Positions 1 to 12,782 of a DNA stretch of 64,000 nucleotides are shown here, in pieces. The notes beneath the pieces are model-generated. The model saw nothing but the letters and a program-made list of their open reading frames with translations. It was not told the DNA's origin and searched no databases. This DNA comes from Lethocerus indicus. Lineage: Eukaryota; Arthropoda; Insecta; Hemiptera; Belostomatidae. The position numbers and the translations under genes were made by a program. Every line of letters starts with the position of its first letter. The stretch's first letter is position 1. The stretch is taken from the NCBI GenBank assembly GCA_019843655.1, contig JACDQD010000005.1:9389575-9453574 (forward strand). Reading direction: 5' to 3'.

Positions 1-980
1 GCTGTTTTTATGGTTCGTTAATATTCCATGTATAGAACTTGGCGTCTCTCCGAATTTCAAAAAATCTGGCCTATTCAGTGGTATTTAACTGTTAATATTA
101 GTTTTTAAAAATTGTTTCTTTCTATTATTTTTTATTTATATAGAAATATTGTTCTTATTTGTTATTTTCAACCACCCAAATCCCCCTTAAAATTGGATCA
201 TAAGGATAAGGTTAATTAAAATGCGCTAATGAAGAAATATATTTGGGTTGCCGCATTCTCTTTAGAAAACAATTCTGCCGTCAGTTACATAAAATAGTGG
301 AAAGCATAATTCTTTTTCAATACAAGTTTTCACAGGTTTCTAATCAGCCTACGGACACTGCCTCCTGTATACTAGACTTGAACCATTAACCTTCAATTCT
401 GCGTTCCGTTACGATTGTGGTAAGATTTATTATCAGTCGGCATTTAAATGTTACGATTGTTAATTTTGTTAAACGTTGGGTGTTTGAAACTGTTGAAGTT
501 TATTTTCAAGTATTCTAATTAAATGAATAGTTATAAAGTACAATTTCAATCATGGCAGTCCGAGTAATTACGGAACGCGATTGTGTTATCTGCTTGTCCT
601 TGTGTCCTTTTGTTTTTGAATAGAGAAACTCTTTCAGTTATAGTTTAAACAAAATTCTTTTACCAGCTTTTCGTATAATGTATCAATCTTGACCGGTCGT
701 AATTAATTTGTATGTTTGCTTGTTAATTGTGGATACTGGTTTTTATGTGGAATTGACAAATGTTTTTACTTAATGTAAAACTACTTTAGTGTTACCTAAA
801 ATCTGTAAGCTGTAACACATGCTAATATTTTTCTGTAGTGCATTCTGTTTCACTATTTTACAGGTCATTCAGTTTGCTGTGGGGTACAAATCTAGGTAAA
901 ACACAGGATTATTGTATATATTTATGGAGCGTTGTGTTGTGTTATAATTTGTATTCTGTTTGAATATCAGGTCATTCGAT
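1..980. promoter_or_regulatory. Upstream region of CrAT copy 1, duplicated upstream of copy 2
   Basis: No coding exon is visible. From about 340 to 980 this DNA resembles 6270-6966, upstream of the second CrAT gene. Shared blocks include TTCTGCGTTCCGTTACGAT, CCATTAACCTTCA, TTGTCCTTGTGTCCTTTT and ATATCAGGTC just before each start codon. The duplication therefore took promoter and 5'UTR along with the exons. No clear TATA box was identified. Confidence 0.6.
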
Positions 981-3900
981 ATGAAGGCTTACAGTAGTCA
1001 TGTTGCTCCGAGGCAGTTAAAGAGATTTCAAGTTCCTGAACTCAACAGGACGCTTACTCGATATTTAAGGTAGATAAAGCTTGAACAAAACAAGATTTTT
1101 GGCCCAATATGCATTTCGAAACCTTAAGGCTGAGTTTATAGTAGCTAATAAGTATAATAAGTTATATAAATTAGTGCCAACAAATAATCAAATAAAACCT
1201 ATATGTTCTTAAACTGAAATCGTTTTGATTCCTGTTAAGCTATGTTGATATAATTTTATTTCATAGGAGCATAAGATCTTTCTTAACTGCTGAAGAGTTC
1301 ATAAAATCAGAAGCCATTATAAAAGAATTCGGAGCACCCGGAGGCTGCGGAGAGCGTCTTCAGGACTTGCTACTCGAAAAAGCCAAACATGAGGAGAACT
1401 GGGTTGGTACTGTATTAGTCGTGTTACTGATTTGAATTATGTTTCATAACACAGTAATAAAGACTATTTAACTACAGCAAGTATGGTGTCTGTCGTTACA
1501 TTTTGATGGGAACACTCTTCTATGAAATAATGTGCAATCTTCAATTGCCCCTGAGCTGGAAAGCTACTAAGGACCATCACCAAATTTCTGGCTGCTTAAT
1601 TAATCATAATAAGTTGATTAAATTATAATAAAAGTAGTTAATTCTGTAACACCTTTATCAACTTTTTTCTAGCTTAAAAATTGGTGGCTGAACACGTCCT
1701 ACTTGGATTTAAGATTTCCCCTTGTTGTGTGGTTGAGCCCAGGAGAAATATTTCCAAAGCTGAAATTTTCCAAGGATGAAGACATGCTGAAATGTGCCAC
1801 AAACATCATATCGGCTGCACTAGATTTTAAACTCCGTGTGGACAAGTAATGCATTGAAAATTTATTGGACAATTGCACTATTCACTGTCTTTAAAATAAA
1901 CCAAACGTTGTATAAGAACAAATGAGTTGGTAGATATTTTAAATGCTGTGTACACTTTACAGGATTTTAAGGAGAAATATTTCATATTAGAAATGTGAAG
2001 TCTGACATACATACCTGAAATTTAAACTAATGCTTCATTAATTGTATCAGTAGAATCTCAGGGCTTATAGGGTGTTTCTTGGGACCCAGAAGTTGGCGGA
2101 TCAAATTTTCCCAATGTTAGTTTTTAAGTTACAGTATAAGTCCTGATTTGGCCCATAATGCTTACCATAAGAACTAAGGCACATAACAGACCAGGGTAGA
2201 GCCTAATTATCTAAAAAAATATTACATTATAGGATGGGTTACTGTACTCTCCACATAATTGGATTCAATAAACTATTTTGAATTTAAATGCTCTTTTATT
2301 TTCTTACTTTTAACTAGAGTAGGTAATAGTCTAAACAAATATATTTTTGGGTTGTGGCAAAAATATTCTATCACCTTTGTTCTGTTGGGTTTATCACTTT
2401 CTTATTTTGGAAAATCTACTGCTGGTTGTCCAAAATTGAATTTCTAAACTAGGAATAATTGCATTTCTTTGCAGCAACAAACTTCAAGAAATGATGGGCA
2501 AGGACCCTTTGGACATGAGCCAGTACAAAATGGTGTTCGGCACTTGCCGAATTCCGGAAGAGACAAGGGACAAATTGGTCTTCCACCCTAAGTCCGAGCA
2601 CATAATCGTCATGTACAACAACAACATTTACAAAGCTGTTGTAGCTCGTCACGGAGATCCACTTCCGAAGCAACAAATCTATTCACAGATTGCGCATATT
2701 GTCAAATTTTCAAAGGTGTCGGCACCTCCTGTCGGAATACTGACTACAGACAGCAGGGACAATTGGGCCAAAGCATACCAGGAACTTAAAACAGGTATTC
2801 TCTTCCCACAGTATTATGCATTAGTGGTCATTTAATTGGCTCTTAATATACCTATACTGTGTCTCGGGGGGGAGGGGGGACACTGAATCTCTTGCAAACA
2901 GTGAAGCATTCTGAATGTACAAATCCAAATATATTTATATTGATAATTTTACTTTTATTTTAAAAATTCAGATGAAGGCAACATGAAGTCATTGAGAGCC
3001 ATAGAGGAATCTCTGTTTGTCGTATGCCTGGACAATGTTGGCCCAATGCCATGCGTCAATGACATGACAACTTCTGCCGTACAGATGATTCATGGCGGAG
3101 GACCGGCAAACAACAGTGGCAACAGGTGGTTTGATAAAACTATTCAGGTGAATTATTAACAATCTTGAACATATGGTATGGTTTATCTTTATTAGGCCAG
3201 TTTCTTGCTTTTTGCCATAAAATGAAAGAACTTTCCTGTCAACAGAATTGAGAATTGTTACTATGTGACTTCCAGGCAACACTTTTTCACTTATAACCCC
3301 TCATTATTTGGATGTATTTTTTTTAATGAATTCCTAAAATATATATGATATAAACAAGAGAGGAAACAATGCTGTGCAAATTTAATTTTTAGCCAAAATA
3401 ATTAATAATTACTATTCTCATTACAGTTATTATTACATTACATTTTAATCATTACATTTTATTATTAACTTTGTTTTCAGTTTGTTGTTGGTACAGAGGG
3501 GCACGTAGGAATAACGTACGAGCACACTCCTGCAGATGGCCAACCGATTGCGGTATTAACAGATCATATTGTTAACCGCATGTTTGTAGACTCATTTCTA
3601 TTACGCTGAAAGAAATTAAGTCGTGCCAATTATGTTTATGGGAGCAGAGTTATCTGTTTTTTCCTCTCCCTGTCTGTTTCAAGAGTTTTACGCTGCTTTG
3701 GTCAGCTCCAAGAATAAAAAGCTTGCTTTTTTTCTCTCTCTTTACAGAAGTGACACTGTCAACATCAATATGCACAAAGAAGTTACATTACCTGAAAAGT
3801 TGGCCTTCCGTATTAGCGACAAAGTCCAACAGATGATTAGAACCGCTCAGGACAATTTAAAAAAGTAAATGAATTGAAAACCGAAAATAAAGAGCGAATC

Positions 3901-4658
3901 ATGTACAATTATTCAGAGGGAAGAGCTCTAAATTGTAAAATTGTATATTGAAGAAGTATGCAAAATCTCACATTATTTACTATTTCAGTTTGGTCAATGA
4001 CTTTGAAGTTCATTCGTTTTCATTCAACAGATTTGGTAAAAATGCTATTAAAAAACAGAAATTGAGTCCAGACAGTTTCATTCAGATGGCGATTCAGTAT
4101 GCATTTTATAGGTAAGAATAATTGGTTGTTATTTTGCCATGTTTGTTTTTTTTTTACATAAAGTAAATTTAATTAATCCGTTCACTCTTAATTTTTAATT
4201 ATTAATCTTCAGAATTTAATCTTTTTGTTTATAAGAACGCATAAAGTACATGTAGCACAGTATGAGGCTGCATCATTGCGAAAATTTATTGGCGGGCGAA
4301 CAGAGACAATTCGTTCTTGTTCAGAAGAATCTGTGAGGTTTGTACAAGCGATGTTGAACAACGGCTTATCAGACCGAAGCAAAGCCAAAGCCATCCGTGT
4401 TGCTGTCAATTCTCACAAAGAGTATACAATGGCTGTGGGTATATTTTATTTAAATAATAATAAAGAACTAGTGGTTGTGCTCATTTTTAGTAACGATTGA
4501 GATTTGCAATAGGCTCCCAATCACAATGTTCCCATTAGTTCATTCATTGGTAATTTATTCCTGAACGACTCCCTCTTTTCAGATTGTTGATTTATTTCTC
4601 TCTGAATTGTAATGTGAGTGCACATTAATAATTGAAAATGGGAAAAGGTTATTTCTTG

Positions 4659-4727
<69 letters not shown>

Positions 4728-5342
4728 TTGTTCAGGCATTGAATGGTCAGGGAGTAGATCGCCATCTGCTTGGACTTAGATTAATTGCAAAGGAGAACAA
4801 CATTGAAATTCCTAAACTTTACAGCGATCTTGCATTCACACGTAGTTCCTATATGAGGATGTGCACGAGCCAGGTATGTTCAGTTTCATGTTACTTTTTT
4901 AGACACAGGTAAAAGGTATATTTACAACAAACTGAATAATCACAATCGATTAGTAATACATTTAAAAACAATCAAGGAGTATGGCAGTCCAAGTCACATA
5001 GTTTTCAAATTTGTTATTGCCATTAACACTCAGCACTTTCTCTGTTGATTTTATTATGGACAACAAAATGGATAGTCCGCTTGAAAAAAAAAATTTGTTG
5101 GTTTCTCATTTGATGGATTTCACAAGGTCGCATCCAGCTGCGATGCCTTCATGATCTACGGCCCTTTCGTGCACGATGGCTACGCTTGTTGTTACAATCC
5201 GAGGGAGAGCAATATAAATTTTGGAATAACGTCATTTGTTTCCTGTCAAGAGACGTGTGCCATGAAGCTACAGAAGGCGTTAGAAACTTCTCTATGCGAG
5301 ATGTTGGACGTCCTACAGAAATGCCCCAAGTCAAAGCTATAG
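981..5342 (+). CDS. CrAT: Carnitine O-acetyltransferase, copy 1 (presequence lost)
   Basis: Carnitine acetyltransferase exchanges short acyl groups between CoA and carnitine. Eleven exons join in frame to 595 aa: 981-1069, 1267-1402, 1673-1845, 2475-2794, 2972-3147, 3481-3581, 3748-3864, 3989-4111, 4236-4434, 4736-4873, 5127-5342. Family marks are the catalytic His in TYEHTPADG (about residue 313), the carnitine-site stretch QYEAASLR...GRTETIRS and a final DGYACCYNP block. The protein ends in SKL, a PTS1 peroxisomal signal; from family knowledge, mammalian CrAT ends in AKL. The N-terminus is only MKAYSSHVAPRQ, so the 16-residue basic leader of copy 2 and three further residues are absent. The S-T-S motif of the family reads C-T-S here (about 521-523). 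Donors of exons 2, 6 and 9 are GT but weak, and the same in copy 2. A functional gene is likely, with changed location. Confidence 0.93.
4662..4735 (+). repeat. (TA)n(TG)9 tract forming the 3' splice region of CrAT-1 intron 9
   Basis: A TA run of about 47 bases passes into (TG)9 at 4709-4726, then TTTGTTCAG ending at 4735, where exon 10 begins. The UG repeat thus takes the place of the polypyrimidine tract. The matching intron in copy 2 (ends 11022) has no such repeat. Confidence 0.9.
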
Positions 5343-6966
5343 GAAGTTTTTATTTCCATACAGTCATGGTAAATAACCTTACATGATTGGACTAGACAAA
5401 TGACTCCGGACTCTTATTTTGTATTTTCATTTAAACAGTATTTTAGGTAAAGATTTCTTTTTCAATTTTTGCTATGCAGCTTAATGTGCTGTTAAATAAA
5501 GTTTATTCTTGCTAATGATTATATCCATTTAATTGTTGCTGTGCCACAGTAATAACCCTCTAAAATAAAGCTTTTTATTCCTTACTTTGTTAAAATGCAA
5601 AATAAACTATTTTAATATGTTTGAAATTAGTATTAGAAAATACTAAAATATTCAGAGGAATATTGAACGTAAATATTAACACAGTATCTTAAATACTTAA
5701 CAGTGTTTAACTCCCTAAAATGTGTGAATATTTAAAGATTTTTTATATTTAAAATTTGTATGAACAGCGAACTGCATTCTATGGAATTTTTAAATCAACA
5801 AATAGAATACGTTAATTGCGAAAGTTGCCCCCTTTACCTGCTTTTACTTTTTTAGACTGGCAAAATTTAATTCATATGGCCTGGGAATTCGGGATAAAGG
5901 GAGGGGGAAACACAATGGCGCCAGACATTATGGGCTTGCATTTTTGCTTGTAAGAGTCCTGTTAACCTGCCGCGTTTTCCCGATTTCCTTTTTTTTCAGT
6001 GGTACGGAGTGGACCCGTAAAGAAATTCAGAGGGTCCATGGGGACGCCTCATTATTTATGGGATATTGGGCCATTTGTATTTGGGACCCTTTGGGAAGGG
6101 AAATTCAGGTTGGCAAAGGCATCAGGCCGCCAACCTGTAGATCCAAGGGTCGACTCAATATCACTCCAATTAGAATTTCAAACTTGTTCATTTTGTCGAT
6201 TGGCGAATTACCGAGTATAAAATAACGGATAATTCTTTTTCTAGAAAAATTATCATCGACTTGTTGTAAGTCCCAATCGACTTACGGGCATTGCCTTCTG
6301 TATACTGGGACTACGTCCATTAACCTTCACTTATGTAAGTTCTGCGTTCCGTTACGATTACGATTAGATTTATTAATAATCGGAATTTAAATATTACGAT
6401 TGTTAATTTTGATAATTGTCAGCGGGCAAATAACCGTAGAAGTTTATTTGAAGTACCAGTAATTAAATGAGCAATCATATCAAATATTTTAATTAATGCC
6501 AATTCGATTAATTACTGAACGCGTTTGTGATATCTACTTGTCCTTGTGTCCTTTTATTTTTGAATATAGAAATTCATTTAGTTATAGTTTAAACTAAACC
6601 CCTTTAACAGGATTTCGTATAATGTGAGTCAATTTTGACCGGTTGTAAATAAATTTGTATATTTGCATGTTAATTGTTGATATTGATGTGAATGCCAAGT
6701 GTACTAACTTTTTTACTTAATGTAAAGTACTTTAGTGTTACCCCACTAAAACTAAAATCTGCCCTGTTGTAATTCTTGCTGTTATTTTCGTTTTTCAGTT
6801 CATTCAGTTGCGTTGTTTTTCAGGTTAATCAGTTTGTAGTGGGGTAACTTCAACCTACAGGGGAATACAAATCTAGGTAAAAGACGGGATTATTGTACAT
6901 AATGTATTTAGGGAGCGATATGTCGTGTTATAATCTGTGTTCCGTGCGAATATCAGGTCGTCCGAT
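5343..6966. other. Spacer between CrAT copies: 3'UTR, polyA signal, copy-2 promoter
   Basis: An AATAAA at 5495-5500, followed by a GTTTATTCTTG stretch, is the likely polyadenylation signal of copy 1; the same arrangement follows copy 2. From about 6270 the sequence is the duplicated upstream region seen before copy 1. The part at 5880-6230 has no counterpart that I recognise and no convincing gene. Confidence 0.55.
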
Positions 6967-9900
6967 ATGAAGGCTTGCGGGAAATTGGTTCGATTAAATC
7001 CGATATCTGGAGCAGTGAGGGCTTACAGCAGTCATGTTTCCGAAGTGGCCCCGAGACAGTTGCAGAGGCTTCAAGTTCCTGAACTCAACAGGACACTCAC
7101 TCGATATTTAAGGTAGATAAAGCATGAACAATAAAAGATTTTTATCAAATATCTAGTTTAAGACTTCCAGGCTGATGTTACAGTGGTTAATTACATTGAT
7201 TGTGATACAGAAAATGTTGACACTGTTGTTTTGACATGTAACTTCCAATCCATGGATTTACTATTTTACTGTGATAATATGGTTATGTTCATTGGTACTA
7301 CATCTGTTATTAGTCAGCACTTTTATGTAATGTATATGTATAGAAACAATTTTTTTATTTAGTGCTTTTAAACAAATATTAGTACGGCAATGGCCGAAAA
7401 TCCTTCCAATGGAGCCCGACTCTCCCATATCCAAACATGGGAAAAATCCTGGAATAGCATTGACCCCTGAGGTTCTTCCCGTTGTAGTACGTGATCCTAT
7501 GGGAAGTTAGTGATAACTAAACTTGATTCTATTTTTTCTTAGGACTGTAAGACCTTTCTTGACCGCTGAGGAGTTTATAAAATCAGAAGCCGTTATAAAG
7601 GAATTCGGGGCGCCTGGGGGCAGTGGAGAGCGTCTTCAGGACCTGCTGCACGAAAAAGCCAAACACGAAGAGAACTGGGTTGGTACTGTATTAGTCGTGC
7701 TGCTGATTTTCCACATCTTTATTCAGAATCTGTCACTGTTTTGAATTAAGCTTAGCGACTGTAACAGGGTTTGAAATAAAAACTGTTCATCCGTAAGTAA
7801 CGAAGCCAAATTAATGTTAACCTTTTTTTTCTAGCTTCAAAATTGGTGGTTGAACACGGCCTATCTGGAGTTCAGATTTCCCGTCGTCGTGTGGTCGAGC
7901 CCTGGTGAAATATTTCCGAAGCTGAAATTTTCCAATGAAGAAGACATGCTGAAATGTGCCACGAATGTAATATCGGCTGCTCTTGATTTTAAACACCGAG
8001 TGGACAAGTAAGATGGTCTATTCTCTATTTATTCTATTTAAAATAAACCAGCAGTTATAAAAGATAAAGTTGGTACATTTCTTTCAAACAGAAATATTTC
8101 ACTTTAAAAATATGAAATATCTGGAAGATAACTCTTTCAATATATCTGTGTTCTCATGGAATTTTGTTCAACTGACCCAATTAATTCCGGTTTACATATC
8201 CAGAGGTATAAGTTCTGGTTAATTAATTATATGGAAATAAGGAGCTAATTAATAGTAATTACGTCCCTTTTGACTGTTGGAGGTGATATCATGCAAACAA
8301 ATATATTTTTGGGTAATTGCTAAACAAATTACGTAGATTTAGCAATCTATTATGCCTTATGAGTCAAGTGTGGGCTGTCCAAAATGCATTCCAATGTCTG
8401 AATGCTTTCAGTCTAATTGAATTTATAAAATAGGAATAACAGATAATAATCGAATTTATTCGCAGTGACGAAATAGCGCAAGAAATGATGGGCAAGGACC
8501 CTTTGGACATGAGCCAGTACAAGATGGTGTTCGGCACTTGCCGTATCCCGGCTGAGCCCAGGGACAAATTGGTCTTCCACCCTAAGTCCGACCACATAAT
8601 CGTCATGTACAACAACAACATTTACAAAGCTGTTGTAGCTCGTCACGGAGATCCGCTTCCGAAGCAACAAATCTACGCGCAGATAGAGCATATTGTCAAA
8701 TCGTCGAAGGTGCCGGCACCTCCTGTCGGAGTTCTGACAACAGACAACAGGGACAATTGGGCCAAAGCCTATCAGGAACTTATAAAAGGTATATTAAGTA
8801 ATAAGATCAATGAGGTTTTGTATTAATTTAAGTGCTATTCTTATAAAAAAATGTTGTTGCAGAATTGCATTTTGTAATTTTTAACATGTTGCATGAACTG
8901 TTGCTATTTTTTTCTGATTCGTTTTTTTTTATTTTAATTCAGACGAAGGTAACAAGAGGTCGTTGAAAGCCGTTGAAGAATCTCTGTTCGTCGTATGCCT
9001 CGACAGCGTTTGTCCAACATCGTGCGTCAATGACATGACCACTTCCGCCGTACAGATGATTCATGGCGGAGGACCGGCCAACAACAGTGGCAACAGGTGG
9101 TTCGATAAAACTATTCAGGTGAATTATTAACAATCTTTACCATATGGTATGGCTTATCTTTATTGGGTGGCCTTCAGATAGGCCAGTTTCTTCCTTCTTG
9201 CCATCAAATGAGAGAATGAATAAAACTATTCAGGTGAATTATTAATAATCCTCAACATACAGTGCTTTTGCTTTTCATCATTAAACGAACGAAATTTTTT
9301 GCGAACATAGTTCAGAATTGTTACTATCAGACGTACAGTCATCTTTTTCTATTTTGACCCCTGATTATTTGGATCTATTTTACATAAATTTTTAAAATTT
9401 ATCATACTTTATATGAACAAGATAGGAACCAATCTATACATTCAATTTGTTTTTTTGTTATTAGCCGATTGTTTAATTTAAAGCAAGCATTATTATTTCT
9501 TTTTTCAGTTTGTTGTTGGTAAAGAGGGTCACGTAGGATTAACGTACGAGCACAGTCCTGCAGAGGGCCAACCTATTGCCGTATTAACGGATCATATTGT
9601 TAAACACATGTTTGTAAACTCATTTTTATTACACGGAAATAAGTTTTGCCTGAGTATATTTATGTTTAATTATGATTAGTTGTCCATTTTTTTTCTCCTG
9701 TCTCTTTATGTGAGTTTCATCTGCTCTAGGCCTAAAAAGTTTGTGTGTTCTTTGTTTACAGAAGCGACAGTGTCGAGACCGATGCGGGTCAAGGCTTCGC
9801 ATTGCCAGAAAAGTTGGCCTTCAGTGTCAACGACAAAGTCCAACAGATGATCACAACAGCTCAGTGCAATTTAGAAAAGTAAATTAATTGAAAACAAGAA

Positions 9901-11949
9901 TAAATTAGACAAAGTTTACCCTAAGAGAAATGGATATGTTACTGTCTACTTTCAGGTTGATTCTCCGCACCAACTGTTCGAGTTTCATAGTTTCTGAGTT
10001 GGGTTTAATGATGTAACCAGAAACAGTTTCGAAATGTTGGCAACAGGCCTCACTGAAGAAAGTTCCAGTTGATAAAAAAACCTTGCACTAGGGCTGACAT
10101 GTGCAGGTCTAAAGATAGAAAAAGCTTTGGTTCCTTCTGGAACAACCAGAAAGTAGATAGTAACATATGAAAAAACCTTCATTAAAATTATTTCTTATAA
10201 ATAATATTTACTGATTTTTCAGAGAGCAGAACTCCAATTAAGAAATGGTGTAATGATTGTTAGTGTACTGAATCAACATTATTTATTATTTCAGTTTGGT
10301 CAATGATCTTGAAGTCCATTCGTTTTCATTCAACGGATTTGGTAAAAATGCAATTAAGGAACAGAAACTGAGTCCGGACAGTTTCATTCAGATGGCGATT
10401 CAGTATGCATTTTATAGGTAAGAATAATTTCGTATTATTTTGTCATGTTGCAGTCACAATTATGTTTGTTTTTTTTTTTGTATGTAAAGTTGATTCTAGA
10501 CTAAACTGAAGTAACCCTTTCAGTCTTTTTAATTATTAATCTTCAGAATATTTTTGTTTATAAGAATGCATAAAGTACCAGCAGCACAGTACGAATCAGC
10601 ATCATTACGAAAATTTGTTGGTGGAAGAACGGAAACAATTCGTTCTTGTTCAGAAGAATCCGTGAGATTTGCTCAAGCGATGTTGAACAATGGATTATCG
10701 GACCGAAGCAAAGCCAACGCCCTCCGTGTTGCTGTAAATTCTCACAAGGAGTATACAATGGCTGTGGGTATATTTTACTTAAGTGAACATAGAATAATTC
10801 ATACTTGCAATTGGAGAACAATTTCTAATATCTGAAATAGGTTTAACAATGTTCCCATTACAATTCTTTTCGTTGATGTTTCCTGAATGATTGTTTCTCA
10901 TAAAAAGTACAAATAAAATTGCTTTCAATAATTCATTTGCATTTCTATAAACATAATATTATTAACGCATCTATCTTGTATTTATCTTTGGTTAAATAAT
11001 TGCTTCTGTCTTGTTTGTACAGGCACTGAATGGCCAGGGAGTGGATCGCCATCTGCTTGGACTTAGGTTAATCGCGAAGGAGAACAATATTGAAATTCCT
11101 AAACTCTACAGTGATGTTGCGTTCACTCGCAGTTCCAATATGCGGATGTCCACCAGCCAGGTAATGTTAATTTCAGACTATTTTTTAAACCCCGGTTAAA
11201 AATATGTTTAACATAAATCAGTGTTACTATTTAACAAGTGAGTCTTAATTTGTCGCAATTGATTGATAGTAAATTTAAGCTGTCATTAATGTTTGATTTT
11301 TTTGAGTTCTTTCACCACTAAATAGGTTATTGCAGTGCTCCAGTTACTTGCTGTTTCTTAGTGTAAAATCATAATCTATCTTTGTGGTTTGTAAATATTC
11401 CGCTTATAAATTCATTACATGTTATTTTTCTTTATTTATAGGGTGCAATAGGCTGGTATGATCTATTAATGATAATTTAAATAATGATTTGAAAATGTGG
11501 AAAAGAATAACTAATTATTCGTCTAAATATCTCTTCATTAGCATATTAACTCTATCTCAATTAGGCTGCTGAACATTAATTTCAATGGTTAGAATTAGTT
11601 AGTACTACCAAGTGACTTGCCATCAACGCTTAGCTCTTTCTCTGCCAATATCTCTGTAACTTTAACAAATAAGGATAGCCTGGTTGAAAAAAATGATTTT
11701 TCATTCAATGGTCATTTTATTTAATTTCCCAAGGTCGCTTCCAGCTGTGATGCCTTCATGAATTACGGCCCTCTCGTGAATGACGGCTATGGCTGTTGCT
11801 ATAATCCGAGGAAGAGCAATATAAATTTTGGAACATCGTCGTTTGTTTCCTGCCAGGAGACTAGTGCCGCTAAGCTTCAGAAGGCGTTGGAAGCTTCTCT
11901 ATGCGAGATGTTGGACGTCTTGCAGAAAAGCCCGCAGTCTAAGCTGTAG
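6967..11949 (+). CDS. CrAT: Carnitine O-acetyltransferase, copy 2 (mitochondrial and peroxisomal signals)
   Basis: Tandem paralogue of the gene at 981-5342 with the same eleven-exon plan, joining to 615 aa: 6967-7112, 7543-7678, 7835-8007, 8466-8788, 8943-9118, 9509-9609, 9762-9878, 10295-10417, 10565-10763, 11023-11160, 11734-11949. The N-terminus MKACGKLVRLNPISGAVRAY is basic, lacks acidic residues and looks like a mitochondrial presequence. The C-terminus ends SKL, so dual mitochondrial/peroxisomal targeting is predicted, as known for animal CrAT. Catalytic His lies in TYEHSPAEG (about 333), followed by the carnitine-site GRTETIRS and an intact S-T-S-Q (about 541-544). This copy keeps the family features that copy 1 lost, so it is probably closer to the ancestral enzyme. 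COT- or CPT-type carnitine acyltransferases are less likely given the length and the SKL end. Confidence 0.94.
9105..9245 (+). repeat. Small tandem duplication copying the exon 5 donor site of CrAT-2
   Basis: The 26 bases at 9105-9130, covering the end of exon 5 (ATAAAACTATTCAG) and the donor GTGAATTATTAA, recur exactly at 9220-9245 inside the intron. Flanking intron sequence after each copy is similar but diverged. This is a local duplication of about 115 bp that left a decoy 5' splice site. Confidence 0.85.
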
Positions 11950-12782
11950 AAAAAGTTTCTATTTGACCAAGAATTACAGTCATCGTTATGGTAAATAACC
12001 ATACATGATTGGGCCGATCAAATTATTTTTGTCTCTCTTTCTTTCTCTATGCTCTCATGATTATTCACCTTTAGACAGTATTTTGGGATAAATTTCCTTC
12101 TTAAATTGGTGCTATGTGAGTTGGTGCACCTTCATGTGCTGTTAAAATATAAATAAATAAAGTTTATTCTTGTTAATGACTGGATTGTTATTCCATCATT
12201 TAAATGCTGTTTTAATTCCTTACTTTGTTGAAATGAAAAATAAGCAATTTTAATATTTGATTCTCTATATTTGATATTCTAAAGAATCATTTTTTTCACT
12301 TTTCCTTCAGCAGATTCAAATTTGTGTTTCTTCAGAAGTCACAGCTACTGAGATTATGCTCATTCTTAGATGTTATCAAGATGAAACTACTCACGTTGAA
12401 GACCTACAAATAAGGGAGTAGGAATCATTTGTAAGATGAAATCACAGAAAATTTATTATATCAAATTTCAACATAGTTTAAAAACACAATATATATTCAG
12501 CTAGCCAGAGTTGGTACACAATATACATTTTATCGTTTTGTTACGTTCGAAGCTGGATATCTTTATTTAACAATACGATACAAAATGTATCAATAGAACA
12601 ATACACCGGGGAATCCGAATAAATAATAAACATTATAATTGTATAATAAGTGTAGAAAAAGAAAATGCTCAAATAGCTTTTAGTTTCAATTGATAAGGCT
12701 TGGTTCAAATTGCTTCTCGAACCAGGCCGATAATACCGCAATAATTAATAAAATTTGTACAATTTGAGGAATCGTTTCTCAA
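11950..12782. other. Convergent 3' region of CrAT-2 and ARPC5
   Basis: An AATAAA at 12156-12161 followed by GTTTATTCTTG is the likely polyA signal of CrAT-2. A TTTATT at about 12560 (AATAAA on the minus strand) could serve ARPC5. No coding sequence was recognised. Confidence 0.5.

Noticed and set aside
5880..6225. Possible exon or gene fragment between CrAT copies (frame 5944-6225)
   Set aside because: No known motif; not duplicated before copy 1; most likely spacer.
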